Assembly (NCBI GenBank): GCA_050692915.1
Contig: JBOGVU010000014.1
Location: forward strand, 1-42,346
Source: CALAEC01 sp050692915
Lineage (GTDB): Bacteria > Actinomycetota > UBA4738 > CALAEC01
DNA length: 42,346 nt
Direction: 5' to 3'
Shown: positions 32,311 to 39,059 of the stretch, one piece after another
Layout of the letters: every line of letters starts with the position of its first letter
How positions within the stretch are numbered: position 1 is the first letter of the stretch
The notes under the pieces: model-generated
The model's database searches: none
What the model was told of the DNA's origin: nothing
What the model saw: only the letters and a program-made list of their open reading frames with translations
Translations under genes and position numbers: made by a program

Positions 32311-35114
32311 CGCCCCAGGCCTACCGGTTGAAGCCTTGGAGGGAGATGCTCCGGCCCCACGAGGACATCCTGGGTGGCCGCCTGGACATGAGTACGTATG
32401 CGGCCGACCTGGGCGCGGTCGACCGCGGGGATCCCAACACGCCCCGGGTGTATCGGGATCCCCTCGAGTTCTTCCGCACGACCTATCCCACCGTAAAGCT
32501 TCGGGAACTGCTCACGGATGTACTCACCGTGTTGGGTGGTGGTGGGGGCGACCGAGTGATTCAGCTCCGGACGCCCTTCGGCGGAGGCAAGACGCACTCC
32601 CTTCTCGCCCTGTACCACCTGCTGAAGGCCAGGGAATCGATCGATCCTGCGGATCTGGCCGGGATTCCGGATCCTGGTGCAGGCCGGGTAGCCGTCCTCT
32701 CGTGTCTCGACCTCGATCCGTGGGCGCCCCGAGAGGTCGACGGGCTGGCCATCCGGACGCTGTGGGGGGAGCTGGCCTTCCGTCTCGGTGGGCAACCGGG
32801 ATACGACAAGGTCCGCGTCCATGACGAGGAAGGTTCTCCGCCTGGGAACGACGTGCTCCGTCCGTTGCTGGCGGGCGGACCCGTGCTGATCCTCCTGGAC
32901 GAGGTCCTGGTGTACGTGCAGCGGGCTGGTGGGCGGGAGGGGGATCACCCCTTCCGGAAGCAGGTCATGAATTTCCTCCAGGGCATGACCGAACTCGTGC
33001 GGGGGCTGCCGAACGCAGCGATGGTGTACTCGCTCCAGGCCAGCGAGCACGAGGCCGCCGGCGATCAGGCCCTGCTGTCGGACCTGGACCACTTGGTTAC
33101 CCGTGTTGACGCCAAGAGGGAGCCCGTCTCCGATGAAGAGGTCATGCGGGTGGTCCGCCGGAGGCTGTTCCCTGAGTTCGGATCCGTTCCCGAGCACGAG
33201 GCCGTGGCCAGGGAGGTGGCCCGTGAGTACGCGGTCGCGTACCGGAGGTTGCGGGAGGCGTACGCGGAGACCACGGCGGACCGGAGGGCCGCGGCAGTCG
33301 AGGCGGAGCGGTTCGAGCAGAGGGTCGTCGACGCGTACCCGTTCCACCCGGAGCTGTTGGACCTCATGTACCACCGGTGGGGAAGCTTGCCTTCGTACCA
33401 GCGCACTCGGGGTGCGCTTCAGTTCCTGGCCCGAGTAGTTCACGGGCTCTGGAACGGTGCCCGCCCTCCACAGGCCCTGATCGGCCCGGGCGACGTGCCG
33501 CTCGAGGACGAGCATGTCCGAGGGGCCTTCCTCTCCCAGGTGGGAGAGCGAGAGCGATACTCGTCCGTCCTCGCGGCGGACATCACCGGGGATGGTGCCA
33601 GGGCCAAGGAAGTGGACCGTCGGATCGCTGCGGATTCCCCTGTCTTCGATCAGCTGCGGGTGGGCACTCGTGTGGCGACCGGCGTGATGCTCTACTCGTT
33701 CGGAGCCCGTCAGGGTGAGGACCGAGGCGCGGTCGAAGGCGACCTTGTGGAGGCCCTGGTGACACCGGATCTTGACCGGAACGTCGTTACAACCGCACTC
33801 CATGACCTTCGGGAAGAGCTGCTCTACATGCACCACGTGGGGCGCCGGTACCGGTTCGAGCCCAAGGCCAATCTGAACCTGCTGATCGCAGAGGAGCGTA
33901 AGAAGTTCGATCAGGAGGAGGTTCTCGGCCATATTCGCGAAGCGCTCGGCCAGGCTCTGGGGGATGCCAGGGACGAGGCCGTCTTGTGGCCGGCAGACAG
34001 CAGGGCGATCCCCGACGGCCTGCCGATGTTCCGCGTGGTGTACCTGGGCGAGGAGTGGGCGGGTGCGGAGGAACCCCCGGAGATCTCCAGGGTGGAGAGC
34101 CTCGTTGAGCGGCACGGCTCTGGGCCGCGCGAGTACCAGAATTCACTGGCGTTCGCGGTTCCCGGGGCGGAAGCGTTCGATCGGGCGCGTCGGGCGGCCC
34201 GAACCGCAATGGCGATCGGATCGATCCTGGGGCAGAGTCGGCAGCACGACCTTGGTACCGACCAGGTCGAGGAACTCAGGGAGCGTCAGCGGGCCGCTCG
34301 GGCGGAACTCAGCGGAGCTCTGGATCGCCTGTACGAGACGATCCTGGTCCCGGTGGCTGAGCGGGAGGGCGACCGACCGTTCCGTCTGGACCCGATCGAC
34401 CTCCGCGCCCAGCTCGCGGCCGGTAGGAGTCTGCACGAGAGGATTCTCGATGGCCTGCGCAAGCAAGTGTTCGACTCGCTGACCCCCGCCCGGATCGCTA
34501 CGCTCGCCCGACTCGGTGAGGAGCGTTCATTCGTGTCCTGCGCGGAGCTGGGGAAGTGGTTCTTCAGCTATTTCGACTTCCCGAAGCTCCGAAGCGACGA
34601 GGCGATCAAGGATGCCATTGGCCGGGGTACGGCCGGCACCTTCGGCTATGTGTCCGGCGCCGAGGTCGAGGATGGCACGGTTCGCCCTCGCCGCCGGAGC
34701 TCCGTGTGGTTCGGCGAACCACTCGATGCTTCTGAGATCGATCTCGGTCCCGACGCGTTCGTGCTCTCGGCCGAATTGGCTCAGGAGCTCCGAGGCGAAA
34801 CCGGCGACCAGCCACCGACCGCGGCTTCCGCCGAGGATGCCGAGACGACGGTTGAAGGGCCGAGCGGCGGCCCCGAGGGTGGCGGTGAGGTAGCCGCAGC
34901 GAGCCGTCTTCGCCTCCGAGCAGCGGCCAACGCCGCCCAGTTCTTCCGGATTCTCCCCGCGCTCCAGAACTTGGCCGATCGATCGTCAAGGTTCGTAGCG
35001 AGGTTCGAGATTGAGGCCGAAGCCGAGGATACTTTCGATCCCAGGTGGCTCCGCAATGCCGTGGAGGAACACCTCGAGGAAGCGGGAGTAGAGGCGGAGA
35101 CAGACCTGGAGTAG
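32307..35114 (+). CDS. DUF499 P-loop ATPase (anti-phage associated)
   Basis: 935 residues starting MTPQAYRLKPWREMLRPHED. Walker A is QLRTPFGGGKTHSLLALYHL (Lys95, Thr96) and Walker B ILLDEVLVY (Asp198, Glu199), both typical of DUF499 proteins that occur next to DUF1156 methylases. The middle is helical and ends with a winged-helix-like part (RYRFEPKANLNLLIAEE). Low-complexity Glu/Gly linkers precede a short C-terminal helix bundle. ATG 32307 overlaps the methylase stop (ATGA). Probably the large sensor/motor of the system; exact action unknown. Confidence 0.92.
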   Translation: MTPQAYRLKPWREMLRPHEDILGGRLDMSTYAADLGAVDRGDPNTPRVYRDPLEFFRTTYPTVKLRELLTDVLTVLGGGGGDRVIQLRTPFGGGKTHSLLALYHLLKARESIDPADLAGIPDPGAGRVAVLSCLDLDPWAPREVDGLAIRTLWGELAFRLGGQPGYDKVRVHDEEGSPPGNDVLRPLLAGGPVLILLDEVLVYVQRAGGREGDHPFRKQVMNFLQGMTELVRGLPNAAMVYSLQASEHEAAGDQALLSDLDHLVTRVDAKREPVSDEEVMRVVRRRLFPEFGSVPEHEAVAREVAREYAVAYRRLREAYAETTADRRAAAVEAERFEQRVVDAYPFHPELLDLMYHRWGSLPSYQRTRGALQFLARVVHGLWNGARPPQALIGPGDVPLEDEHVRGAFLSQVGERERYSSVLAADITGDGARAKEVDRRIAADSPVFDQLRVGTRVATGVMLYSFGARQGEDRGAVEGDLVEALVTPDLDRNVVTTALHDLREELLYMHHVGRRYRFEPKANLNLLIAEERKKFDQEEVLGHIREALGQALGDARDEAVLWPADSRAIPDGLPMFRVVYLGEEWAGAEEPPEISRVESLVERHGSGPREYQNSLAFAVPGAEAFDRARRAARTAMAIGSILGQSRQHDLGTDQVEELRERQRAARAELSGALDRLYETILVPVAEREGDRPFRLDPIDLRAQLAAGRSLHERILDGLRKQVFDSLTPARIATLARLGEERSFVSCAELGKWFFSYFDFPKLRSDEAIKDAIGRGTAGTFGYVSGAEVEDGTVRPRRRSSVWFGEPLDASEIDLGPDAFVLSAELAQELRGETGDQPPTAASAEDAETTVEGPSGGPEGGGEVAAASRLRLRAAANAAQFFRILPALQNLADRSSRFVARFEIEAEAEDTFDPRWLRNAVEEHLEEAGVEAETDLE

Positions 35115-35191
35115 TCGGCGGCCTTCGATGCACTCAGAGATGCGAGGAGGTGCCCCTCGCAACGAGGGAGGCCCCTCCGGCCGGGAGGATC

Positions 35192-35581
35192 CTAGGCTCC
35201 CTTCAGCCGGATGGTGCCCTCGACCCGCACAAACATGTCCGGGTAGTTGTGCACCCTCGCGTGGATCTGGTGAGCGCCAGCTGGCGAGCCATTCCGCATC
35301 CGGTAGAGGTCGCGCCTGTTGATCTCGGTGGCGAGTTCCGGAGCGCGCATCCCTTGGTTGCCGTTCTCCCGAAGCACTAGCGCCATCGCTTCGTGCAGCG
35401 AGAGGCGACCGGTGTCGCCGTTGTGTTCCGGAGTGCCCAGCCAGGCGTGAGCGGCATCGATCTCTTCCTGAAGTCGGCGCCGGCGCTCGTCGAGATCGGC
35501 GAGGTCCGTCTGTGCCGCGGCGAGGGCGGCCTGGACCTCCGCCCTGGTGCGTTCCCGAACCCTGCTCAGATCGTCGGTCAT
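35192..35581 (-). CDS. Coiled-coil protein with HARE-HTH-like winged helix
   Basis: 129 residues. Residues 1-50 form an Ala/Glu/Arg coiled coil (SRVRERTRAEVQAALAAAQT). Residues 60-129 match the HARE-HTH pattern: LSLHEAMALVLRENGNQGM, APELATEINRRDLYRM, then HNYPDMFVRVEGTIRLKG. HARE-HTH domains link restriction enzymes, RNA polymerase delta subunit and chromatin proteins, and are thought to recognise modified or nearby DNA. ATG 35581 follows GGAGGGAGG. It lies convergent to the defence operon and divergent from the NYN gene, so it may be a sensor or regulator within the island. Confidence 0.75.
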   Translation of the reverse strand: MTDDLSRVRERTRAEVQAALAAAQTDLADLDERRRRLQEEIDAAHAWLGTPEHNGDTGRLSLHEAMALVLRENGNQGMRAPELATEINRRDLYRMRNGSPAGAHQIHARVHNYPDMFVRVEGTIRLKGA

Positions 35582-35603
35582 GCGTGCACCTCCCTCCGAG
35601 GGC

Positions 35604-35646
35604 AATGTACAGTAACACATGCCACAGTGTCAAGAGCCATGTGCTA
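35604..35646 (-). promoter_or_regulatory. Promoter and inverted-repeat operator of the HARE-HTH gene
   Basis: On the minus strand a perfect TTGACA (35628-35633) and TACATT (35604-35609) are 18 bp apart. TAACACATG (35613-35621) and CATGTGCTA (35638-35646) form an inverted repeat (8 of 9 matches, 16-bp spacer) that brackets the -35. This is one of the best promoters in the window, with an obvious repressor site. Confidence 0.6.
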
Positions 35647-35750
35647 ACGGCGCGCCCAGTTGGTCCACAATGCCGGCTATCGGCCTACTCCCACGCGGCT
35701 GAGGTAGACTCTCGAACAGCAGTTCGGAAGGGAAACCTTGTCACTCTCCC

Positions 35751-35860
35751 TTGACGGGAGGGCCCGGCCTGCCGATATACTGTGGGTACATGAAATCGCC
35801 GGGGCGGGCCTTCGTGCCTGTCTCGTATGAGATCGCCGGGGAGCGGGAAACCGCTCCCCG
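35751..35860 (+). promoter_or_regulatory. Promoter and structured leader of the NYN gene
   Basis: TTGACG (35751-35756) precedes TATACT (35776-35781) by 19 bp (17 to an overlapping GATATA). An ATG at 35790 sits where transcription should start and opens a 64-codon leaderless frame to 35984, overlapping the NYN gene out of frame. The leader carries two near-identical 15-mers (ATGARATCGCCGGGG at 35790 and 35827). It also has a perfect 10-bp stem closed by a GAAA tetraloop (35837-35860), followed by TATTATG and not a U-tract. Confidence 0.5.
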
Positions 35861-35901
35861 TATTATGTCCGGGGTCGAGTCAGACCGCGAGAGGAGCGAC
35901 C

Positions 35902-36525
35902 TTGGGCACCAGTACCCGCATCTTCATCGACTTCTGGAACTTCGCTCTGAACTGGAACGAGCGTGCGGCCGGGCAGCGCTGTGACTGGCGGAAAGTTCCA
36001 ATCGTCTTGCTGGACCAAGCACACGACCTCCTCGCCAAGGTAGGGCTTACCGAGCCCCTAGACCTCGAGGAGACGCTAGTCCACGCCTCTGTCAAATCGG
36101 GCACGACCGAAGCACGCCTTAGAGGCTGGCTGCAGAGTTTCCTCGACAAGCAGCCAAGCTTCCGCGTCAAGATCCGGGAGCGGCGCACACTCCACAAGGG
36201 CATCTGGTGCAACACCTGCAAGCAGGAGACCAAGGACTGCCCAAACTGCGGGACTGCGTTCCAGCGTGCTCCCGAGAAAGGAGTCGACGCGGCGATCGTC
36301 ACGGACCTGCTGACCCTCGCCTGGGAAGAGGCCTTCGACGTGGCGATCGTTCTGTCAAGTGACGCAGACTTGATCCCTGCGGTAGAGCGGGTCCAGGAGA
36401 AGGGGCTGAAGGTCATCAATGCAACGTGGGCAGGGCATGGGTTTGACCTCGCCCATGCTTGCTGGGGGTCTTTCCAACTCGATAACGTGATCGGCCTGCT
36501 TACTCGGCCTGGGGCGAATCCATAG
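35902..36525 (+). CDS. NYN-domain putative RNase with zinc-knuckle insertion
   Basis: 207 residues. The NYN (PIN-like) fold is marked by RIFIDFWNF (Asp10), KGVDAAIVTDLL (Asp129) and VAIVLSSDADLIPAVERVQE (Asp154, Asp156), a full set of acidic metal ligands. Between strands there is a zinc knuckle, WCNTCKQETKDCPNC (Cys103, 106, 113, 116), which could grip RNA. NYN proteins are metal-dependent RNases, often in defence or RNA turnover. TTG 35902 is chosen because GAGAGGAG lies at the right distance and the domain starts at once after it. The upstream frame is open but unconvincing. The structured leader suggests post-transcriptional control. Confidence 0.85.
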   Translation: MGTSTRIFIDFWNFALNWNERAAGQRCDWRKVPIVLLDQAHDLLAKVGLTEPLDLEETLVHASVKSGTTEARLRGWLQSFLDKQPSFRVKIRERRTLHKGIWCNTCKQETKDCPNCGTAFQRAPEKGVDAAIVTDLLTLAWEEAFDVAIVLSSDADLIPAVERVQEKGLKVINATWAGHGFDLAHACWGSFQLDNVIGLLTRPGANP

Positions 36526-36682
36526 CGCCTTTCGATTCCCGGACCTGCTACTTCTCTCATGACCAAGGCCGCCAGGTCTGTCGCCGCTTGCCGTAGCGTT
36601 CTTTGGAATGCTCCACGTCGCACCGCAGAGGCCAAGGCAGGACTGACGGAGGGCAACCTGGGGCCAGTGCCGTGGGCTTGCA

Positions 36683-36702
36683 AGTGTGACACACTGTATA
36701 CA
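36683..36702 (+). promoter_or_regulatory. Palindromic sites upstream of the sigma factor gene
   Basis: AGTGTGACACACT (36683-36695) is palindromic about its central A. It is joined to TGTATACA (36695-36702), a perfect 8-bp palindrome that contains a TATACA -10-like element. No good -35 is seen. An activator- or repressor-controlled promoter is inferred; the bases upstream to 36526 hold no gene. Confidence 0.4.
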
Positions 36703-36739
36703 CATCAACACACCCGCCGCGATTGCCGGCACCGCGGCC

Positions 36740-37816
36740 GTGCCTCGTTCCGAGGCCCGGCTGCAGCCCGGCGCCTCGTACGACTCCGTTCGCATGTACC
36801 TTCGAGAGATCGGGAAGGTCCCGCTTCTCACCGCACCCCAAGAAGTCGACCTGGCCATGCGGATCGAGGGAGGGGAGATGGCCGCCGCCCTCCTCGCCAC
36901 CACGAACGGCGGTCCCCTCGACCGGGCCCGATTCCTCCAGATCCTCGAGGTCGTGGACCGCGTCCGTGCTCACCAGCTCGACCCCATCAAGAAGCTCCGC
37001 CGCGAGGGGATCGGCCGGGAGACCGTCTCCCGCACCTACCGCCCCCGCTCCCGGGCCGACGCCACCTTCTTCCTCCTCCGGATCGCCGCCGACGAGGAGC
37101 GGGCCCGGGCCAAGCTCATCGAGGCGAACCTCCGCCTGGTGGTCTCGATCGCCAAGCGGTTCCTCGGCCGGGGCATGCTGTTCCTGGACCTGGCCCAGGA
37201 GGGGAACCTCGGCCTGATGCGGGCCGTTCAGAAGTTCGACTACCGGAGGGGCTTCAAGTTCTCCACCTACGCCACGTGGTGGATCCGCCAGGCCGTCTCC
37301 CGGGCCGTGGCCGACCAGGCCCGGACCATCCGCCTGCCGGTCCACATCACCGAGCACGTCCACAAGGTCTCATGGGCCCGGCAGGAGCTCGTCCAGTCCC
37401 TGGGGCGGGACCCGGATCCCGAGGAGATCGGCCGGCGCGTCGGCCTGCCGGGGTCCAGGGTCCAGGAGATCCTGTTGATGCAGGCCCCCATCTCCCTGGA
37501 GAGCCCCGTGGGGGAGGAGGCGGACTCCGTCCTCGGCGACTTCGTCGAGGATCACGACGTCGAGAAGCCCCCCGAGGCCGCCGTCAGGACCCTGCTCCAG
37601 GACCACCTCGCGGCGGTCCTGCACACCCTCGACGACCGGGAGCGGGGCATCCTCGAGATGCGGTTCGGCTTCCTCGGCCAGGAGCCGGGGACCCTGGAGG
37701 AGGTCAGCCACGTCTTCGGGGTGAGCCGGGAGCGGATCCGGCAGATCGAGTCCAAGGCGCTGAGCAAGCTCCGGCACCCCTCGAGGTCCCAGCAGCTCCG
37801 CGACTACCTCGACTAG
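36740..37816 (+). CDS. RNA polymerase sigma-70 factor, primary (RpoD/SigA) type
   Basis: About 358 residues. Region 1.2 is DSVRMYLREIGKVPLLTAPQ. Region 2 runs EANLRLVVSIAKRFLGRG, LFLDLAQEGNLGLMRAVQKF and GFKFSTYATWWIRQAVSRA. The region 3 start is RTIRLPVHITEHV. Region 4.2 is EEVSHVFGVSRERIRQIESK. All core- and promoter-binding parts are present, so it is a group 1 or 2 sigma. A Pro/Arg-rich stretch of about 65 residues between 1.2 and 2.1 is longer than in many paralogues. GTG 36740 is chosen because the candidate -10 lies at 36697; GTG 36686 is an alternative that would sit inside the palindromes. It may be an alternative housekeeping-like sigma. Confidence 0.92.
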   Translation: MPRSEARLQPGASYDSVRMYLREIGKVPLLTAPQEVDLAMRIEGGEMAAALLATTNGGPLDRARFLQILEVVDRVRAHQLDPIKKLRREGIGRETVSRTYRPRSRADATFFLLRIAADEERARAKLIEANLRLVVSIAKRFLGRGMLFLDLAQEGNLGLMRAVQKFDYRRGFKFSTYATWWIRQAVSRAVADQARTIRLPVHITEHVHKVSWARQELVQSLGRDPDPEEIGRRVGLPGSRVQEILLMQAPISLESPVGEEADSVLGDFVEDHDVEKPPEAAVRTLLQDHLAAVLHTLDDRERGILEMRFGFLGQEPGTLEEVSHVFGVSRERIRQIESKALSKLRHPSRSQQLRDYLD

Positions 37817-37845
37817 ACGCCCTGGGGATCGGACCCCGACAGGCG

Positions 37846-37978
37846 TATACTGGTCTTGAGGGTTCGGCATCGTTTCCACATCAACTCTTGGCTTCGAGCA
37901 GTTCCCTCGCCGGCGAACCGGCCGGCAGGCCGTCGGACCGAGATGTTCGGGAGCGGCCACGAGAGGAGGGGATTGCTT
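37846..37978 (+). promoter_or_regulatory. Promoter and long 5' leader of the cold-shock gene
   Basis: TATACT at 37846-37851 is a near-consensus -10; the -35 is weak. The predicted leader of about 120 bases ends in GAGGAGGG (37963-37970) eight bases before the GTG. It contains GCCGGCGAACCGGCCGGC, able to fold into alternative stems. Long structured leaders are a hallmark of cold-shock mRNAs, whose translation is temperature-dependent. Confidence 0.5.
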
Positions 37979-38182
37979 GTGACTACCGGAACAGTGAAGT
38001 GGTTCAACCCTGACAAGGGCTTCGGCTTCATCTCCCGTGAGGATGGCGAGGATGTCTTCGTGCATTTCAGCGCCATCGCGGGTGATGGCTACCGGAACCT
38101 CGAGGAGAACCAGAAGGTCGAGTTCGACGTGACCCAGGGCCCGAAGGGCCCGCAGGCCGCGAACGTGCGCCCCGTGGCGTAA
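37979..38182 (+). CDS. Cold-shock domain protein (CspA family)
   Basis: 67 residues, standard length. RNP1 (KGFGFI, 13-18) and RNP2 (VFVHF, 26-30) lie on the usual beta strands, with TGTVKWFNPDKG at the start and KVEFDVTQGPKGPQAANV near the end. The protein binds single-stranded RNA/DNA and melts mRNA structure. GTG 37979 is chosen from the GAGGAGGG site; the frame is open upstream only by chance. Confidence 0.96.
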   Translation: MTTGTVKWFNPDKGFGFISREDGEDVFVHFSAIAGDGYRNLEENQKVEFDVTQGPKGPQAANVRPVA

Positions 38183-38196
38183 CGACCTGAGGTTGT

Positions 38197-38219
38197 GGGG
38201 AGGGGGTTGTGGGGAGGGG
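38197..38219 (+). other. G-quadruplex motif formed by a 14-bp tandem repeat
   Basis: GGTTGTGGGGAGGG occurs twice in tandem (38191-38204 and 38205-38218). The result is four G tracts, G4-A-G5-TTGT-G4-A-G4, at 38197-38219 on the coding strand, directly after the cold-shock stop codon. This satisfies the usual quadruplex pattern with very short loops. Confidence 0.6.
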
Positions 38220-38242
38220 CCCGTCGCGAGAGCGGCGGGTCC
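38217..38242 (+). terminator. Hairpin after the cold-shock gene
   Basis: GGGCCCGTCG and CGGCGGGTCC pair over ten positions (two G-U) around a six-base loop. No U-tract follows (TTCGCT), so it is either a weak intrinsic terminator or an mRNA-end stabiliser. Its 5' arm shares Gs with the quadruplex, so the two structures compete. Confidence 0.4.
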
Positions 38243-38255
38243 TTCGCTATAGGTG

Positions 38256-38313
38256 TATACTTAAACCAGTTGCGATCCCGTTCTTGATGGGAGCGAGACA
38301 CCGACGGGATCGC
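38256..38313 (+). promoter_or_regulatory. Promoter and leader hairpin of the small alpha/beta-barrel gene
   Basis: TGTATACT with -10 TATACT at 38256-38261 is followed by a leader of about 175 bases. GCGATCCCGT (38272-38281) and ACGGGATCGC (38304-38313) are perfect 10-bp inverted arms around 22 bases and would form the 5' end of the RNA. The remainder to the GGGAGAG ribosome site holds no gene. Confidence 0.45.
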
Positions 38314-38442
38314 CTCCACGGTTTCCGTCCCACCGACTTGGCTCCAGCACCGGGCTTGATAATCCCGAGCGACCGCGCTCTCGATCTGGCTCGAAGTTGG
38401 CCCCCGGCGGCACAGGGGCACCGACAGAAAGGGAGAGCGCAT

Positions 38443-38748
38443 ATGGAGCACCTTCGCATCGCTACCTACACCATCAACAAGGGCACGTTCCGCGAGGTCG
38501 CGGACCTGGCTCACGACGGCATGCTGAAGACCTTCAAGGACAAGCCCGGCTTCATCCGGTACGGCGTGGCCGACATCGGCGACAAGCGCTGCATGTCGAT
38601 CACCCTCTGGGAGACCCACGAGCAGGCCGAAGCTTCGGTTCCGGCGGCCGCCACCTGGGTCAAGGAGAACATCGGCGACAGGGTCGAGCTTCGCTCGAGC
38701 TACGTCGGCGACCTCGCCTTCTACGAAGGCGCCCGCGCGACCGTTTAA
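38443..38748 (+). CDS. Small dimeric alpha/beta-barrel-like protein
   Basis: 101 residues starting MEHLRIATYTINKGTFREVA, with a ferredoxin-like beta-alpha-beta pattern (GMLKTFKDKPGFIRYGVADI, then CMSITLWETHEQAEASVPAA) that matches ABM/dabb-type proteins. Such proteins range from small monooxygenases to ligand-binding or stress proteins. No catalytic residues are diagnostic. ATG 38443 follows GGGAGAG. A long structured leader and a strong terminator suggest high, regulated expression. Confidence 0.82.
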   Translation: MEHLRIATYTINKGTFREVADLAHDGMLKTFKDKPGFIRYGVADIGDKRCMSITLWETHEQAEASVPAAATWVKENIGDRVELRSSYVGDLAFYEGARATV

Positions 38749-38786
38749 GCCGGTCCTGCCGCGCGAAGGCGCGGTGGCCCGTTCGA

Positions 38787-38821
38787 AGAGAGCCCACATC
38801 ACGTGGGCTCTCTTCTCTTTT
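38787..38821 (+). terminator. Rho-independent terminator
   Basis: AGAGAGCCCAC (38787-38797) and GTGGGCTCTCT (38803-38813) form a perfect 11-bp stem with a five-base loop. TCTCTTTT follows. A smaller CCGCGC-GAAG-GCGCGG hairpin precedes it near 38760. Confidence 0.9.
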
Positions 38822-38828
38822 GGGATGA

Positions 38829-39059
38829 CTACTCGTGGAGGACCGGGCAGGTCAGGGTGCGGCTGACGCCGGCGACCGACTGGATCCGCTGGATCACCAG
38901 CCGCCCCAGGTCGTCGAGGCTGGGGGCCTCGGCCCGGGCGATGACGTCGTAGGGGCCGGTGATCGCCTCGGCCGACAGCACGCCCTTGATCGCGGCGATC
39001 TCCCCGGCGACGTCGCCGATCACGCCCACCTTGGTCTGGACTAGGACGTACGCCTCCAT
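38829..39059 (-). CDS. Stand-alone Lrp/AsnC ligand-binding (RAM) domain protein
   Basis: 76 residues, MEAYVLVQTKVGVIGDVAGE to the TLTCPVLHE end, with no DNA-binding domain. AITGPYDVIARAEAPSLDDL matches the RAM fold that binds amino acids in Lrp regulators. Stand-alone RAM proteins form dimers that may modulate full-length Lrp or other enzymes. ATG 39059 shares one base with the upstream stop codon (TGATG), so it is translated with the membrane protein. Confidence 0.9.
   Translation of the reverse strand: MEAYVLVQTKVGVIGDVAGEIAAIKGVLSAEAITGPYDVIARAEAPSLDDLGRLVIQRIQSVAGVSRTLTCPVLHE

Noticed and set aside
30460..34115. Overlapping minus-strand frames of 541 and 677 codons inside the defence operon
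   Set aside because: Antisense shadows of the methylase and ATPase genes, whose motifs are intact.
35153..35178. Possible terminator between the defence operon and the convergent HARE-HTH gene
   Set aside because: Only a 6-bp CCCTCG-CAA-CGAGGG stem with no U-tract; too weak to call.
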